From Pseudomonas parafulva NBRC 16636 = DSM 17004 (GTDB lineage: Bacteria > Pseudomonadota > Gammaproteobacteria > Pseudomonadales > Pseudomonadaceae): DNA of 64,000 nucleotides. Below, piece by piece: positions 38,009 to 48,032 of the stretch (its first letter is position 1; each line of letters begins with the position of its first letter). The notes under the pieces are model-generated. The model had not been told where the DNA came from. It searched no databases and was given only the letters and a program-made list of their open reading frames with translations. Both the position numbers and the translations under genes were made by a program. The DNA lies in NCBI RefSeq assembly GCF_000730645.1, contig NZ_BBIU01000014.1, forward strand, positions 124,001-188,000, in the 5' to 3' direction.

Positions 38009-39403
38009 ATGAGCCGTATCGAGACAGACAGCCTGGGCCCGGTCGAAGTTCCTGAGGACGCCTACTGGGGCGCCCAGACCCAACGCTCGCTGATCAACTT
38101 CGCCATTGGCCAGGAGCGCATGCCGCTGGCAGTGCTGCACGCCCTGGCACTGGTCAAGAAAGCGGCCGCGCGGGTGAATGATCGCAATGGCGACCTGCCC
38201 GGTGATATCGCGCGCCTGATCGAGCAGGCGGCCGACGAAGTGCTGGGCGGGGAGCACGATGATCAGTTCCCGCTGGTGGTGTGGCAGACCGGCAGCGGCA
38301 CCCAGAGCAACATGAACGTGAACGAGGTGATTGCCGGGCGTGCCAACGAGCTGGCGGGCCAGGGCCGCGGCGGCAAGGCGCCGGTGCACCCCAACGATCA
38401 CGTCAACCGCTCGCAAAGCTCCAACGACTGCTTCCCGACGGCCATGCACATTGCAGCGGCCCAGGCGGTGCACGACAAGCTGCTGCCGGCCGTGGCCGAG
38501 CTGTCTTCGGGGCTGGCGGAGCTTTCAGCGCGCCACCACCAGCTGGTGAAGACCGGCCGCACGCACATGATGGACGCCACCCCCATTACCTTCGGCCAGG
38601 AAGTGTCGGCGTTCGTTGCCCAGCTCGATTATGCCCAACGCGCCATCCGTGCCACCCTGCCAGCGGTTTATGAACTGGCCCAGGGCGGCACGGCGGTGGG
38701 CACGGGGTTGAACGCACCGCACGGGTTCGCCGAAGCCATTGCCGCCGAACTGGCTGCGCTGTCCGGGTTGCCGTTCGTGACCGCGCCGAACAAGTTCGCC
38801 GCCCTGGCCGGGCACGAGCCGCTGACCAGCCTGGCCGGCAGCCTGAAAACCCTGGCAGTGGCACTGATGAAAATCGCCAACGACCTGCGCCTGCTGGGTT
38901 CTGGCCCACGGGCGGGGCTGGCAGAAGTGCGCCTGCCGGCCAACGAGCCGGGCAGTTCGATCATGCCCGGCAAGGTCAACCCGACCCAGTGCGAGGCCCT
39001 GTCAATGCTGGCCTGCCAGGTGCTGGGCAACGACGCCACCATCGGTTTTGCCGCCAGCCAGGGCCACCTGCAGTTGAATGTGTTCAAGCCGGTGATCATC
39101 CACAACCTGCTGCAGTCGATCGAGTTGCTGGCCGATGGCTGTCGCAACTTCCAGCAGCATTGTGTGGCCGGTATCGAGCCAGATGCCGAGCAGATGGCTG
39201 CGCACCTGGAGCGGGGCTTGATGCTGGTCACGGCGCTCAACCCGCACATTGGCTACGACAAGGCTGCAGAAATCGCCAAGAAGGCCTACAACGAGGGCAA
39301 GACCCTGCGAGAAGCGGCGCTGGAGCTCAAGTACCTGACCAACGAGCAGTTCGACCAGTGGGTAAGGCCAGAAAACATGCTGGCACCGGGGGGCCGGGGC
39401 TGA
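38009..39403 (+). CDS. fumC: class II fumarate hydratase
   Basis: Iron-independent fumarase of the TCA cycle, 464 residues, active as a tetramer. The lyase signature [15 protein letters not shown] lies near residue 316, with [17 protein letters not shown] and [10 protein letters not shown] substrate-site segments earlier. Length fits FumC. Pseudomonads often have two class II enzymes, one of them iron-starvation induced beside sodA; this copy lacks that context. A 154-base gap to the divergent DUF2059 gene should hold its promoter. Confidence 0.96.
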   Translation: MSRIETDSLGPVEVPEDAYWGAQTQRSLINFAIGQERMPLAVLHALALVKKAAARVNDRNGDLPGDIARLIEQAADEVLGGEHDDQFPLVVWQTGSGTQSNMNVNEVIAGRANELAGQGRGGKAPVHPNDHVNRSQSSNDCFPTAMHIAAAQAVHDKLLPAVAELSSGLAELSARHHQLVKTGRTHMMDATPITFGQEVSAFVAQLDYAQRAIRATLPAVYELAQGGTAVGTGLNAPHGFAEAIAAELAALSGLPFVTAPNKFAALAGHEPLTSLAGSLKTLAVALMKIANDLRLLGSGPRAGLAEVRLPANEPGSSIMPGKVNPTQCEALSMLACQVLGNDATIGFAASQGHLQLNVFKPVIIHNLLQSIELLADGCRNFQQHCVAGIEPDAEQMAAHLERGLMLVTALNPHIGYDKAAEIAKKAYNEGKTLREAALELKYLTNEQFDQWVRPENMLAPGGRG

Positions 39404-39408
39404 CACGC

Positions 39409-40371
39409 CTAGCGGGGGTGGTGGGGGGCCAGCCTGCGGGCCCGCCAGCCCGCGACCAGCGAAGGGCCCAGCGCGACCAGGGCCGAGCCCAGCACCACCA
39501 CCACCGCACCTATGTAACCGAGGGCGTTGATGTCTTCGGCCTGCACGTACGCAGGCCATAACAACGCCGCAACTGCCACGGCAACGAAGGTGACCAGCGG
39601 GGTGAGGGCCAGGGTGGCACTCACCCGCGATGCCTCCCAATGGGCCAGTGCTTCGGCAAACGCGCCGTAGGCCACCAGCGTGTTAAGGCAACAGGCCAGC
39701 AGCAACCAGCCCTGCACCGGGCTCAACTGCAGGGCCTCCAGCGGGTGAACCCAGGGCGTGAGCAATGCAGCGCAACTGAGGTAGATCACCATCATCACCT
39801 GCTGTGAGTTCCAGGTTGCAAGCAGCTGCTTCTGGCTCAACGCATAGAACACCCAGATGCTGGTAGCCAGCACGATGGTAAGTACACCGGTGGTGTAGGT
39901 GCCCAGCGACGTCAGCAGTTCATCGAGCCGCTGGTTGAAGAACAACCCGAAACCCGCCAGCAGAATCAGCAGCCCCATGCCCTGCCCCAGGCTGAAACGC
40001 TCGCGGAACACGAACACGCTGGCCACCAGCAGCAGCACCGGCCCAAGCTGCACCACCAGTTGCGCCGTGCCTGGGCTCAGCAGTTTCAGCCCGATCAGGT
40101 ACAGCACGTAGTTGCCCATCAACCCGAATACCGCCACCACCACCAGCCCCCGGCCTTTGCGGCTGAGCTTGCCGAGCGATGGCAGGCGGCGGCGGGCCGA
40201 CAGCCACGCGCACAGCAGGCCACCGGAGACCAGCAGGCGGTACCAGGTCACGGTCAGCGGGTCCATCACTTGCAGCACCTGCTTGAGCTTGATGGGCAAG
40301 ATGCCCCACAGCAACGCGGTCAGCAGCGCCAGGAACAGGCCATAGCCCCAGCGGCCGGAAGTGATATGCAT
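39409..40371 (-). CDS. EamA/DMT-family transporter
   Basis: Inner-membrane permease of the drug/metabolite transporter superfamily, 320 residues with about ten hydrophobic segments in two EamA repeats (about 8-140 and 155-300). The second repeat has the typical AEALAHWEASRVSATLALTPL segment. Substrate cannot be told from sequence. It ends five bases from the fumC stop, tail to tail. Confidence 0.85.
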   Translation of the reverse strand: MHITSGRWGYGLFLALLTALLWGILPIKLKQVLQVMDPLTVTWYRLLVSGGLLCAWLSARRRLPSLGKLSRKGRGLVVVAVFGLMGNYVLYLIGLKLLSPGTAQLVVQLGPVLLLVASVFVFRERFSLGQGMGLLILLAGFGLFFNQRLDELLTSLGTYTTGVLTIVLATSIWVFYALSQKQLLATWNSQQVMMVIYLSCAALLTPWVHPLEALQLSPVQGWLLLACCLNTLVAYGAFAEALAHWEASRVSATLALTPLVTFVAVAVAALLWPAYVQAEDINALGYIGAVVVVLGSALVALGPSLVAGWRARRLAPHHPR

Positions 40372-40521
40372 GGTGTCCTCGATGATGTCCGTGGTACGGG
40401 TATGGGGATTCTAAGGGCTTGGCGGGCCGCTACGGCGGCGTGCGTCGAGAAAAGAATTCATCTGGTCATTCTGTGGCGGCATGATGTGCGGTGCCCGCCA
40501 GGCAGGCAGCGCACTGTCGGT

Positions 40522-40569
40522 ATGGCACCGGCTGCGCCGGTGTTCGCGGCTGAAGCCGCTCCTACAGGG
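40522..40569. repeat. REP element, exact inverse copy of the one at 29202-29249
   Basis: Hairpins CACCGGC/GCCGGTG and CGCGGCT/AGCCGC followed by TCCTACAGGG. All 48 bases match the complement of 29202-29249. It lies in the 239-base gap between the EamA transporter start and the polyphosphate:AMP phosphotransferase stop; no gene is seen there. Confidence 0.85.
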
Positions 40570-40610
40570 GGTGTGGGCTGGACCAACACCCTGTGAGAGC
40601 GAGCAGCGAG

Positions 40611-42104
40611 CTATTTCTTGTGCTTGGCGAACGCGGCTTCGAGCGCTTCATTGACGGTGCGCAGCACCTTCACCCGGGCCCAGCGCTTGTCGTTGGCCTC
40701 GATCAGCGTCCAGGGCGCGATCTCGCTGCTGGTGCGGTCCACCATGTCGCCCACGGCCTGGCTGTAATCGTCCCACTTGTCACGGTTGCGCCAGTCGTCC
40801 TCGGTGATCTTGTAGCGCTTGAACGGGGTCTGTTCACGTTCCTCGAAGCGCTCCAGCTGCGTCTGGGGGTCGATTGCCAGCCAGAACTTCACCACCACCA
40901 CGCCGGCATTCACCAACTGCTCTTCGAAGTCGTTGATCTCGCTGTAGGCACGCATCCAGTCGGCCGGGCTGCAGAAGCCTTCCACCCGCTCGACCAGCAC
41001 CCGGCCGTACCAGGAGCGGTCGAAGATGGTGAACTTGCCCCGGGCCGGGATGTGCCGCCAGAAGCGCCACAGGTATGGCTGGGCGCGCTCTTCTTCAGTG
41101 GGTGCGGCGATGGGTACGATACGGTATTGGCGCGGGTCCAGCGCGGCTGCCAGGCGGCGGATGGCGCCGCCCTTGCCGGCGGCATCGTTGCCCTCGAAGG
41201 CGGCTACCAGCGCGTGTCGGCGCATGCGCTTGTCGCGCAGCAGGCCGGCCAGGCGCGCCTGCTCGGTCACCAGCTGCTCCTGGTAGTCCGCTTTGTCCAG
41301 GCGCAGGGTCAGGTCCAGGGCGCCCAGCAAGCTGCGCTCATCGATGCTGCGGCCCAAGGGCGCAACGTTGCCCTGGTGCTTGCCCTTGGGGTTGTTGGCC
41401 AGGGCGGCCTGCAGGCTTTCGAGCAGAATGCGCCCCACCGCCAGGCTGCGGTAGTGGGGGTCTACGCCCTCGACGATGTGCCATGGCGCGTAGTCGCGGC
41501 TGGTGCGGCGCAGCACACGCTCGCCAAACCGCACGAAGCGGTCATAGGTGTGCGACTGCTGCCAGTCCAGCGGGCTGATCTTCCAGCTGTGCAACGGGTC
41601 GTCCTTCAGGGATTTCAACCGCGCCTTCATCTGCTTCTTGGACAGGTGGAACCAGAACTTGATGATCAGCGCGCCTTCATCGCACAGCATCTGCTCCAGG
41701 TGCTCGGCGCCGGTGATGGCCTGGTCCAGCACGGCGTCCTTGAACACCCCATGCACACGGCCCTGCAGCATCTGGCTGTACCAGTTGCCGAAAAACACCC
41801 CCATGCGCCCCTTGGGTGGCAATGCCCGCCAGTAGCGCCAGGCCGGTGGCCGCGCCAGCTCTTCGTCGGTTTGCTGGTCGAAGGTGAGCACATCGATCAT
41901 GCGCGGGTCCATCCACTCGTTCAGCAGCTTGACCGTCTCGCCCTTGCCGGCGCCCTCCACGCCATTGATCAGCACGATGACCGGGAAGCGCGCCTGCTGC
42001 TTGAGTTCGTACTGGGCTTCGAGCAGGGCCTCGCGCAAGGCGGGCACCTCGGCGTCGTACGTTTCCTTGTCGATACTGTGGCCGATTTCGGCGGATTCGA
42101 ACAT
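40611..42104 (-). CDS. pap: polyphosphate:AMP phosphotransferase (two-domain PPK2)
   Basis: Transfers phosphate from polyphosphate to AMP, giving ADP. The ATG at 42104 (MFESAEIGHSIDKETYD) gives 497 residues, the length of two-domain class II PPK2 enzymes. Each half carries a P-loop: INGVEGAGKGETV in the first and FEGNDAAGKGGAIRRL in the second. Lid-type segments with Arg and Trp (PPAWRYWRALPPKGRMG, YLWRFWRHIPARGK) follow each. The residual 5' frame to 42131 is not needed. Confidence 0.94.
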   Translation of the reverse strand: MFESAEIGHSIDKETYDAEVPALREALLEAQYELKQQARFPVIVLINGVEGAGKGETVKLLNEWMDPRMIDVLTFDQQTDEELARPPAWRYWRALPPKGRMGVFFGNWYSQMLQGRVHGVFKDAVLDQAITGAEHLEQMLCDEGALIIKFWFHLSKKQMKARLKSLKDDPLHSWKISPLDWQQSHTYDRFVRFGERVLRRTSRDYAPWHIVEGVDPHYRSLAVGRILLESLQAALANNPKGKHQGNVAPLGRSIDERSLLGALDLTLRLDKADYQEQLVTEQARLAGLLRDKRMRRHALVAAFEGNDAAGKGGAIRRLAAALDPRQYRIVPIAAPTEEERAQPYLWRFWRHIPARGKFTIFDRSWYGRVLVERVEGFCSPADWMRAYSEINDFEEQLVNAGVVVVKFWLAIDPQTQLERFEEREQTPFKRYKITEDDWRNRDKWDDYSQAVGDMVDRTSSEIAPWTLIEANDKRWARVKVLRTVNEALEAAFAKHKK

Positions 42105-42160
42105 GCATGGGCTCCTTTGATGGATAACCAAGATTAGCGGAAATCAAGCGGCAGAAGGTC

Positions 42161-42279
42161 AGCGGCAAGCTGCAACGGGTAAGCGGCAAGCTGCAAGTTG
42201 TGAGCTGCAAGCTGCGGGGGTTAGCTGCAAGAAAAGCTTGGTCATGCGAACATCTGCGCTTCTCTTGCAGCTTGCCGCT
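42161..42279. repeat. cluster of AGCTGCA/AGCGGCA heptad repeats
   Basis: The 14-mer AGCGGCAAGCTGCA occurs at 42161-42174 and 42182-42195. A variant AGCTGCAAGCTGC is at 42203-42215, half copies follow near 42223, and an exact inverse copy is at 42266-42279. The inverse copy ends 9 bases before the chosen mnmC start. Related sequence occurs at 62507-62533. Function unknown; pairing of direct and inverse copies could form a long stem. Confidence 0.8.
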
Positions 42280-42288
42280 CAACCAGAC

Positions 42289-44259
42289 ATGACCGGAACT
42301 ACCCTCCTTCAGCACGCCCAGATTGACTGGGATGACCAGGGCCGCCCGCATTCGCGGCAGTACGACGATGTGTACTTTGCCGTTAACGAAGGCATTGATG
42401 AAACGCGACACGTGTTTCTCGGACAAACGCGCCTGGCTGAACGTTTCACTGCCTTGGCCGCCCATGAGTGCCTGGTAATCGGCGAAACCGGCTTTGGCAC
42501 CGGCATGAACTTCTATTGCGCCTGGCAGTTGTTCGAACAGCACGCCACGGCAGGCGCCCGCCTGCACTTCGTCAGTGTCGAAAAGTACCCGCTCAGCCAC
42601 CACGACATGGCCCGCGCGGTCAGGCTGTGGCCAGAACTGGCAGCCTTTGGCGAGCCGCTGCTGGCGCAGTACGTGGCCGTACACCCGGGTTACCAGCAGT
42701 TCACCTTCGCTGAAGGCCGGGTGACCCTCACCTTGCTGGTGGGGGATGTGCTTGAACAACTGCCGCAGCTCGATGCCCAGGTCGATGTGTGGTTCCTGGA
42801 CGGTTTCGCCCCGGCCAAGAACCCCGACATGTGGACGCCTGAGCTGTTCGCCCAGTTGGCCCGGCTTTCACACCCCGGCACGGTGCTGGGCACCTTCACC
42901 ACCACCGGGTGGGTTCGGCGCAGCCTGGTGGAGGCCGGGTTTGCCATGAAGAAAGTGCCCGGCATTGGCAAGAAGTGGGAGGTGATGAGTGGCGCCTATG
43001 TAGGGCCGGAGGCCGACAGCACGGCACCTTGGTACCGCCGCCCGGCCCCTGCCCCGGGCCCCAGGCAGGCGCTGGTGATTGGCGCCGGGCTGGCGGGCAG
43101 CAGCACGGCGGCCAGCCTGGCCCGGCGCGGCTGGCACGTCACGGTGCTGGAGCGCCATGCCGCACCTGCGCAGGAGGCCTCGGGCAACCCGCAAGGGGTG
43201 TTGTACCTCAAGCTGTCGGCCCACGGCACCGCACTTTCACAGATGATCGTGGCCGGTTTCGGCTACACCCGCCGCCAACTGGAGCACCTGCAGCGCGGCC
43301 AGGATTGGGACGCCTGCGGGGTGCTGCAACTGGCATTCGACGCCCAGGAGGCCGAGCGCCAGCGCAAACTGGCGGCTGCCTTCGACACGGGCCTGCTGCA
43401 ACCACTCTCGCAAGACCAGGCCCAGGCCATTGCCGGGGTAACGCTGCCGGCAGGCGGCTTGTTCTACCCTGAAGGCGGCTGGGTGCACCCGCCGGCGTTA
43501 TGCAGGCAGCAGCTGCAACACCCGCGCATCCGCACCATCATCCACCAGGAGGTGGCCGAGCTGCGCAAGGTCGATGGGCTGTGGCAGGCCTGGGGCGGTG
43601 AGGGGTTGCTGGCAAGCGCGCCGGTGGTGGTATTGGCAGGTGCCGCGGACGTACGCCACTTCGCGCCCTGTGCAGGCCTGCCGCTCAAGCGCATTCGCGG
43701 CCAGGTTACCCGGCTGCCGGCCACGCCAACCAGCCGTGCACTTGGCACGGTGCTGTGTGCAGAAGGCTATGTAGCGCCGCCACGCGGTGATGAACACACC
43801 TTGGGCGCCAGTTTCGATTTCCACAGCCAGGACGTGGCACCTACCCTGGAAGAACACCAGGGTAACCTGAAGCTGCTGGACGAGATCTCCACCGACCTGG
43901 CCGAGCGGCTGGGCGCCCATACCCTGGATGCAGCGCAACTAAAGGGGCGCGCGGCCTTCCGCTGCACCAGCGCCGATTACCTGCCGATCGTCGGCCCCCT
44001 GGCCGACCCCGATTCTTTCGCCGACGCCTATGCCGTGCTGGCACGCGATGCCCGGCAGCAGCCCCAAGTGCCCTGCCCCTGGCTGAACGGCCTGTACGTG
44101 AATAGCGGCCACGGATCTCGCGGGCTGATAACCGCACCCTTGAGCGGCGAACTGGTCGCCGCCTGGGTGTGCGGGGAGCCACTGCCATTACCGCGAACAG
44201 TGGCCGAAGCCTGCCACCCAAACCGCTTTGCGCTGCGCAAATTGATCCGCGGTAAATGA
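42289..44259 (+). CDS. mnmC: bifunctional tRNA mnm5s2U34 methyltransferase / FAD-dependent oxidoreductase
   Basis: Completes mnm5(s2)U at the wobble position of tRNA. The ATG at 42289 gives 656 residues (MTGTTLLQHAQIDWDD). The N-terminal MnmD methyltransferase domain (about 1-240) has GETGFGTGMNF and DVWFLDGFAPAKNPDMW. The C-terminal oxidoreductase (from about 260) has the FAD motif VIGAGLAGSSTAASLARRGW and ends VNSGHGSRGL. The start is uncertain: no clear ribosome-binding site precedes 42289, the frame is open back to 42238, and a repeat copy covers the upstream stretch. Confidence 0.93.
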   Translation: MTGTTLLQHAQIDWDDQGRPHSRQYDDVYFAVNEGIDETRHVFLGQTRLAERFTALAAHECLVIGETGFGTGMNFYCAWQLFEQHATAGARLHFVSVEKYPLSHHDMARAVRLWPELAAFGEPLLAQYVAVHPGYQQFTFAEGRVTLTLLVGDVLEQLPQLDAQVDVWFLDGFAPAKNPDMWTPELFAQLARLSHPGTVLGTFTTTGWVRRSLVEAGFAMKKVPGIGKKWEVMSGAYVGPEADSTAPWYRRPAPAPGPRQALVIGAGLAGSSTAASLARRGWHVTVLERHAAPAQEASGNPQGVLYLKLSAHGTALSQMIVAGFGYTRRQLEHLQRGQDWDACGVLQLAFDAQEAERQRKLAAAFDTGLLQPLSQDQAQAIAGVTLPAGGLFYPEGGWVHPPALCRQQLQHPRIRTIIHQEVAELRKVDGLWQAWGGEGLLASAPVVVLAGAADVRHFAPCAGLPLKRIRGQVTRLPATPTSRALGTVLCAEGYVAPPRGDEHTLGASFDFHSQDVAPTLEEHQGNLKLLDEISTDLAERLGAHTLDAAQLKGRAAFRCTSADYLPIVGPLADPDSFADAYAVLARDARQQPQVPCPWLNGLYVNSGHGSRGLITAPLSGELVAAWVCGEPLPLPRTVAEACHPNRFALRKLIRGK

Positions 44260-44401
44260 CCAAACTGTGGGTTACACGCCTACCTACGCACCAACCCTTA
44301 TAACCGATCGTTCTAAAACTCTCATAAGGCACATGGGTCAGTTCCAGAAGGTGCCCTAATCCGGGGCACCCCCTCCCCAACGGAAAAACCGGTAAGGACT
44401 T

Positions 44402-46189
44402 ATGTGCGGATTAGCTGGAGAACTGCGTTTCACCCCCCTCGGCCAAGCCCCTCGCCCAGCCGACCTGGCTGCTGTAGAGCGCATCACCCATCACCTGGCG
44501 CCACGCGGCCCGGATGCGTGGGGCTTTCATAGCCAGGGGCCGATTGCCCTTGGCCACCGTCGCCTGAAAATCATGGACTTGTCCGACGGCTCTGCCCAGC
44601 CGATGGTGGACAACACCCTGGGCCTGTCCTTGGCTTTCAACGGCGCCATCTACAACTTCCCGGAGCTGCGCCAGGAGCTGCTGGACCTGGGCTACAGCTT
44701 CTGGTCCGACGGCGACACCGAGGTGTTGCTCAAGGGCTACCACGCCTGGGGCGCGGCCCTGCTGCCAAAACTCAACGGCATGTTCGCCCTGGCCATCTGG
44801 GAGCGCGACAACCAGCGGCTGTTCCTGGCCCGTGACCGCCTGGGTGTGAAACCCCTGTACCTGTCGCGTAACGGCGAGCGCCTGCGTTTTGCCTCTACCC
44901 TGCCGGCGCTGCTCAAAGGTGGCGATATCGACCCGATGCTCGACCCGGTCGCCCTCAACCACTACCTGAACTTCCATGCCGTGGTACCGGCACCGCGCAC
45001 GTTGCTGGCCAACGTACAGAAGCTGGAGCCAGGGACCTGGATGCGCGTCGACCGCCACGGTGAGGTAGAACGCCAGACCTGGTGGCAACTGCAGTACGGC
45101 CCCAACCCCGACGAGCGTGACCTGGACCTGGAAGGCTGGACCACCCGCGTGCTGGACGCGACCCGCGATGCCGTGGCCATCCGCCAGCGCGCTGCGGTGG
45201 ACGTCGGTGTGCTGCTGTCTGGCGGCGTAGACTCCAGCCTGCTGGTGGGCTTGCTGCGTGAAGTGGGCGTGGAGGATTTGTCTACCTTCTCTATCGGCTT
45301 CGAAGATGCCGGTGGCGAGCGCGGTGACGAGTTCCAGTATTCCGACCTGATCGCCAAGCACTATGGCACCCGCCACCACCAGTTGCGCATTGCCGAACAC
45401 GAAATCATCGACCAGCTGCCAGCGGCCTTCCGCGCCATGAGCGAGCCGATGGTCAGCCATGACTGCATCGCGTTCTACCTGTTGTCCCGGGAAGTGGCAA
45501 AACACTGCAAGGGCGTGCAAAGCGGCCAGGGCGCCGATGAGCTGTTTGCCGGCTACCACTGGTACCCCAAGGTGGATGGCGCCGATGACGCGTTCACGGC
45601 TTACCGCGAGGCGTTCTTCGACCGCAGCCATGCCGAGTACCGTGACACGGTGCAGGCGCCCTGGCAGTTGGACAACGACGCGGCCGGTGACTTCGTGCGT
45701 GAGCATTTTGCCCGCCCCGGTGCCAGCGCTGCCGTGGACAAGGCCCTGCGCCTGGACAGCACCGTGATGCTGGTGGACGACCCGGTCAAGCGGGTGGACA
45801 ACATGACCATGGCCTGGGGGCTGGAGGCGCGCACCCCGTTCCTGGACTACCGCCTGGCAGAGCTGTCGGCCCGCATTCCCGGGCGTTTCAAGCTGCCCGA
45901 TGGCGGCAAGCATGTGCTCAAGCAGGCGGCCCGCCGTGTGATCCCTCACGAGGTGATCGACCGCAAGAAAGGCTACTTCCCCGTGCCTGGCCTGAAGCAC
46001 CTGGAAGGCGCCACGCTGGGTTGGGTACGTGAATTGCTCACCGACCCCAGCCAGGACCGGGGGTTGTTCAACCCGGCCATGATCGACCGTTTGCTAAGCA
46101 ACCCCCACGGCCAGCTGACCCCGTTACGCGGCTCCAAGCTCTGGCAGCTGGCCGCGCTGAACCTGTGGCTGACCGAACAAGGACTCTGA
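44402..46189 (+). CDS. N-acetylglutaminylglutamine amidotransferase
   Basis: Asparagine-synthetase-like enzyme that amidates the dipeptide to N-acetylglutaminylglutamine amide (NAGGN), a compatible solute. The 595-residue protein begins MCGLAGEL, so Cys2 is the glutaminase nucleophile after Met removal. The glutaminase domain (about 1-215) has RGPDAWGF and FNGAIYN; the synthetase domain has the PP-loop LLSGGVDSSLL near residue 280. The start follows GGTAAGGACTT. Three bases separate it from the ngg gene. A GGTGCCC/GGGCACC hairpin at 44350-44370 lies in its leader. Confidence 0.92.
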   Translation: MCGLAGELRFTPLGQAPRPADLAAVERITHHLAPRGPDAWGFHSQGPIALGHRRLKIMDLSDGSAQPMVDNTLGLSLAFNGAIYNFPELRQELLDLGYSFWSDGDTEVLLKGYHAWGAALLPKLNGMFALAIWERDNQRLFLARDRLGVKPLYLSRNGERLRFASTLPALLKGGDIDPMLDPVALNHYLNFHAVVPAPRTLLANVQKLEPGTWMRVDRHGEVERQTWWQLQYGPNPDERDLDLEGWTTRVLDATRDAVAIRQRAAVDVGVLLSGGVDSSLLVGLLREVGVEDLSTFSIGFEDAGGERGDEFQYSDLIAKHYGTRHHQLRIAEHEIIDQLPAAFRAMSEPMVSHDCIAFYLLSREVAKHCKGVQSGQGADELFAGYHWYPKVDGADDAFTAYREAFFDRSHAEYRDTVQAPWQLDNDAAGDFVREHFARPGASAAVDKALRLDSTVMLVDDPVKRVDNMTMAWGLEARTPFLDYRLAELSARIPGRFKLPDGGKHVLKQAARRVIPHEVIDRKKGYFPVPGLKHLEGATLGWVRELLTDPSQDRGLFNPAMIDRLLSNPHGQLTPLRGSKLWQLAALNLWLTEQGL

Positions 46190-46192
46190 CCC

Positions 46193-47938
46193 ATGAAAGC
46201 CCACGAAACTGCCTATGGCCAGCGCCTGCTGCGCGGCCAGGCGCCCTCGTACGAGCGCCTGCAGGCACGCCTGGCGGGCGATGGCAGCGAGCCTCAACAC
46301 CAGCCCCGTGCCCTGCACTGCGGCTGGGGCCGGCTACTGATCGGCCACACCTACGCCGACCCGGCCAAGCTCGCAGAAGATCTGTTGGGCGAATGCCGTG
46401 GCGAGCGTGATATTGCGCTGTACGTGGCAGCCCCCCAGCAGGTGCTGGCCCATGCCCCGCAGCAGCTGTTTCTTGACCCTTCCGACACCCTGCGCCTGTG
46501 GTTTACCGACTACCGCCCGGCGCAACGGGTGTTCCGCGGCTTTCGCGTGCGCCGGGCGCAGAATGACGGCGACTGGCAGGCCATCAATACCCTGTACCAG
46601 GCCCGCGGCATGCTGCCCGTCGACCCTGAACTGCTCACCCCCCGCCACCTGGGCGGCCCGGTGTACTGGCTGGCCGAAGACGAAGACAGCGGCGCAATCA
46701 TTGGCAGCGTGATGGGCCTGAACCACGCCAAGGCCTTCGACGACCCGGAAAACGGCAGCAGCCTGTGGTGCCTGGCCGTCGACCCCCACTGCACCCGCCC
46801 CGGGGTGGGTGAAGTGCTGGTGCGTCACCTGATCGAACACTTCATGAGCCGGGGCCTGGCCTACCTGGACCTGTCGGTGCTGCACGACAACCGCCAGGCC
46901 AAGCGCCTGTACGAAAAGCTGGGGTTTCGCAACCTGCCCACCTTCGCCGTCAAGCGCAAGAATGGCATCAACGAGCGGCTGTTTCTGGGCCCTGGCCCGC
47001 AAGCCGACCTCAACCCCTATGCGCGCATCATCGTCGACGAGGCGCTGCGCCGGGGTGTGGAGGTGCAGGTCGATGACGCGGCGTCGGGCCTATTCACCTT
47101 GAGCCTGGGTGGCCGGCGCATCCGCTGCCGGGAATCGCTCAGCGACCTGACCAGCGCCGTGACCATGACCCTGTGCCAAGACAAGCGCCTGACTCAACGG
47201 GCGCTGGGTAACGCAGGCTTGCAAGTGCCGGCGCAGCAGTTGGCCGGTAACGCCGATGAAAACCTCGCGTTTCTCGAAGAACACGGCGCGGTGGTGGTAA
47301 AGCCGGTAGATGGCGAGCAAGGCCAGGGGGTAGCGGTCAACCTCACCACCTTCGAAGACATCGCCCACGCCGTCGAGCAGGCGCGCCAGTTCGACAGCCG
47401 CGTGCTGCTGGAAAGCTTCCACGCTGGCCACGACCTGCGCATTCTGGTGATCGGTTACGAGGTGGTTGCAGCCGCCATTCGCCACCCGGCGCAGGTAACC
47501 GGCGATGGCACGCACAGCATCCGCGCATTGATCGAAGCCCAGAGCCGCCGGCGCCAGGCCGCAACCGGTGGTGAAAGCCGCATTCCGCTGGACGATGAAA
47601 CCGAACGCACGCTCGTAGCGGCAGGCTATGGCTATGACCACGTTCTGCCTGCCGGCCAGCAGCTGGCGGTGCGTCGCACCGCCAACCTGCACACGGGCGG
47701 TACCCTGGAGGATGTGACGGCAACGCTGCACCCCGTGCTTGCAGAGGCGGCCGTCAAGGCTGCCCGGGCGTTGGAGATTCCCGTGGTCGGCCTGGATTTC
47801 ATGGTGCGCGATGCCGCCCAGCCGGACTACGTGATCATCGAGGCCAACGAACGGGCCGGGCTGGCCAACCATGAGCCGCAGCCCACCGCAGAGCGTTTCA
47901 TCGACCTGCTGTTCCCCCACAGCCGGCCTTTGGGCTGA
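46193..47938 (+). CDS. ngg: N-acetylglutaminylglutamine synthetase
   Basis: Makes N-acetylglutaminylglutamine from two glutamines with acetyl-CoA and ATP, the first part of NAGGN synthesis. The 581-residue protein joins a GNAT acetyltransferase (about 115-265; LSVLHDNRQAKRLYEKLGF) to a C-terminal ATP-grasp ligase (about 320-575; VVKPVDGEQGQGVAVNL and a metal motif VIIEANERAGL). This fusion is diagnostic. It is coupled to the amidotransferase gene by a 3-base gap and followed by the M42 peptidase gene, the conserved trio of the NAGGN system. Confidence 0.93.
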   Translation: MKAHETAYGQRLLRGQAPSYERLQARLAGDGSEPQHQPRALHCGWGRLLIGHTYADPAKLAEDLLGECRGERDIALYVAAPQQVLAHAPQQLFLDPSDTLRLWFTDYRPAQRVFRGFRVRRAQNDGDWQAINTLYQARGMLPVDPELLTPRHLGGPVYWLAEDEDSGAIIGSVMGLNHAKAFDDPENGSSLWCLAVDPHCTRPGVGEVLVRHLIEHFMSRGLAYLDLSVLHDNRQAKRLYEKLGFRNLPTFAVKRKNGINERLFLGPGPQADLNPYARIIVDEALRRGVEVQVDDAASGLFTLSLGGRRIRCRESLSDLTSAVTMTLCQDKRLTQRALGNAGLQVPAQQLAGNADENLAFLEEHGAVVVKPVDGEQGQGVAVNLTTFEDIAHAVEQARQFDSRVLLESFHAGHDLRILVIGYEVVAAAIRHPAQVTGDGTHSIRALIEAQSRRRQAATGGESRIPLDDETERTLVAAGYGYDHVLPAGQQLAVRRTANLHTGGTLEDVTATLHPVLAEAAVKAARALEIPVVGLDFMVRDAAQPDYVIIEANERAGLANHEPQPTAERFIDLLFPHSRPLG

Positions 47939-48032
47939 CACACGATACCCAGCGCCGTGAGTGGCGGCCCGAAACCGGCCGCCGCTGCACGAACGCTGAC
48001 CACTTTTCAAGACCACGACTGGAGGCCAGGAC

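Noticed and set aside
42161..42279. Possible CRISPR array
   Set aside because: Units are 14 bases or less, spacing is irregular, one copy is inverted and no cas gene is near.
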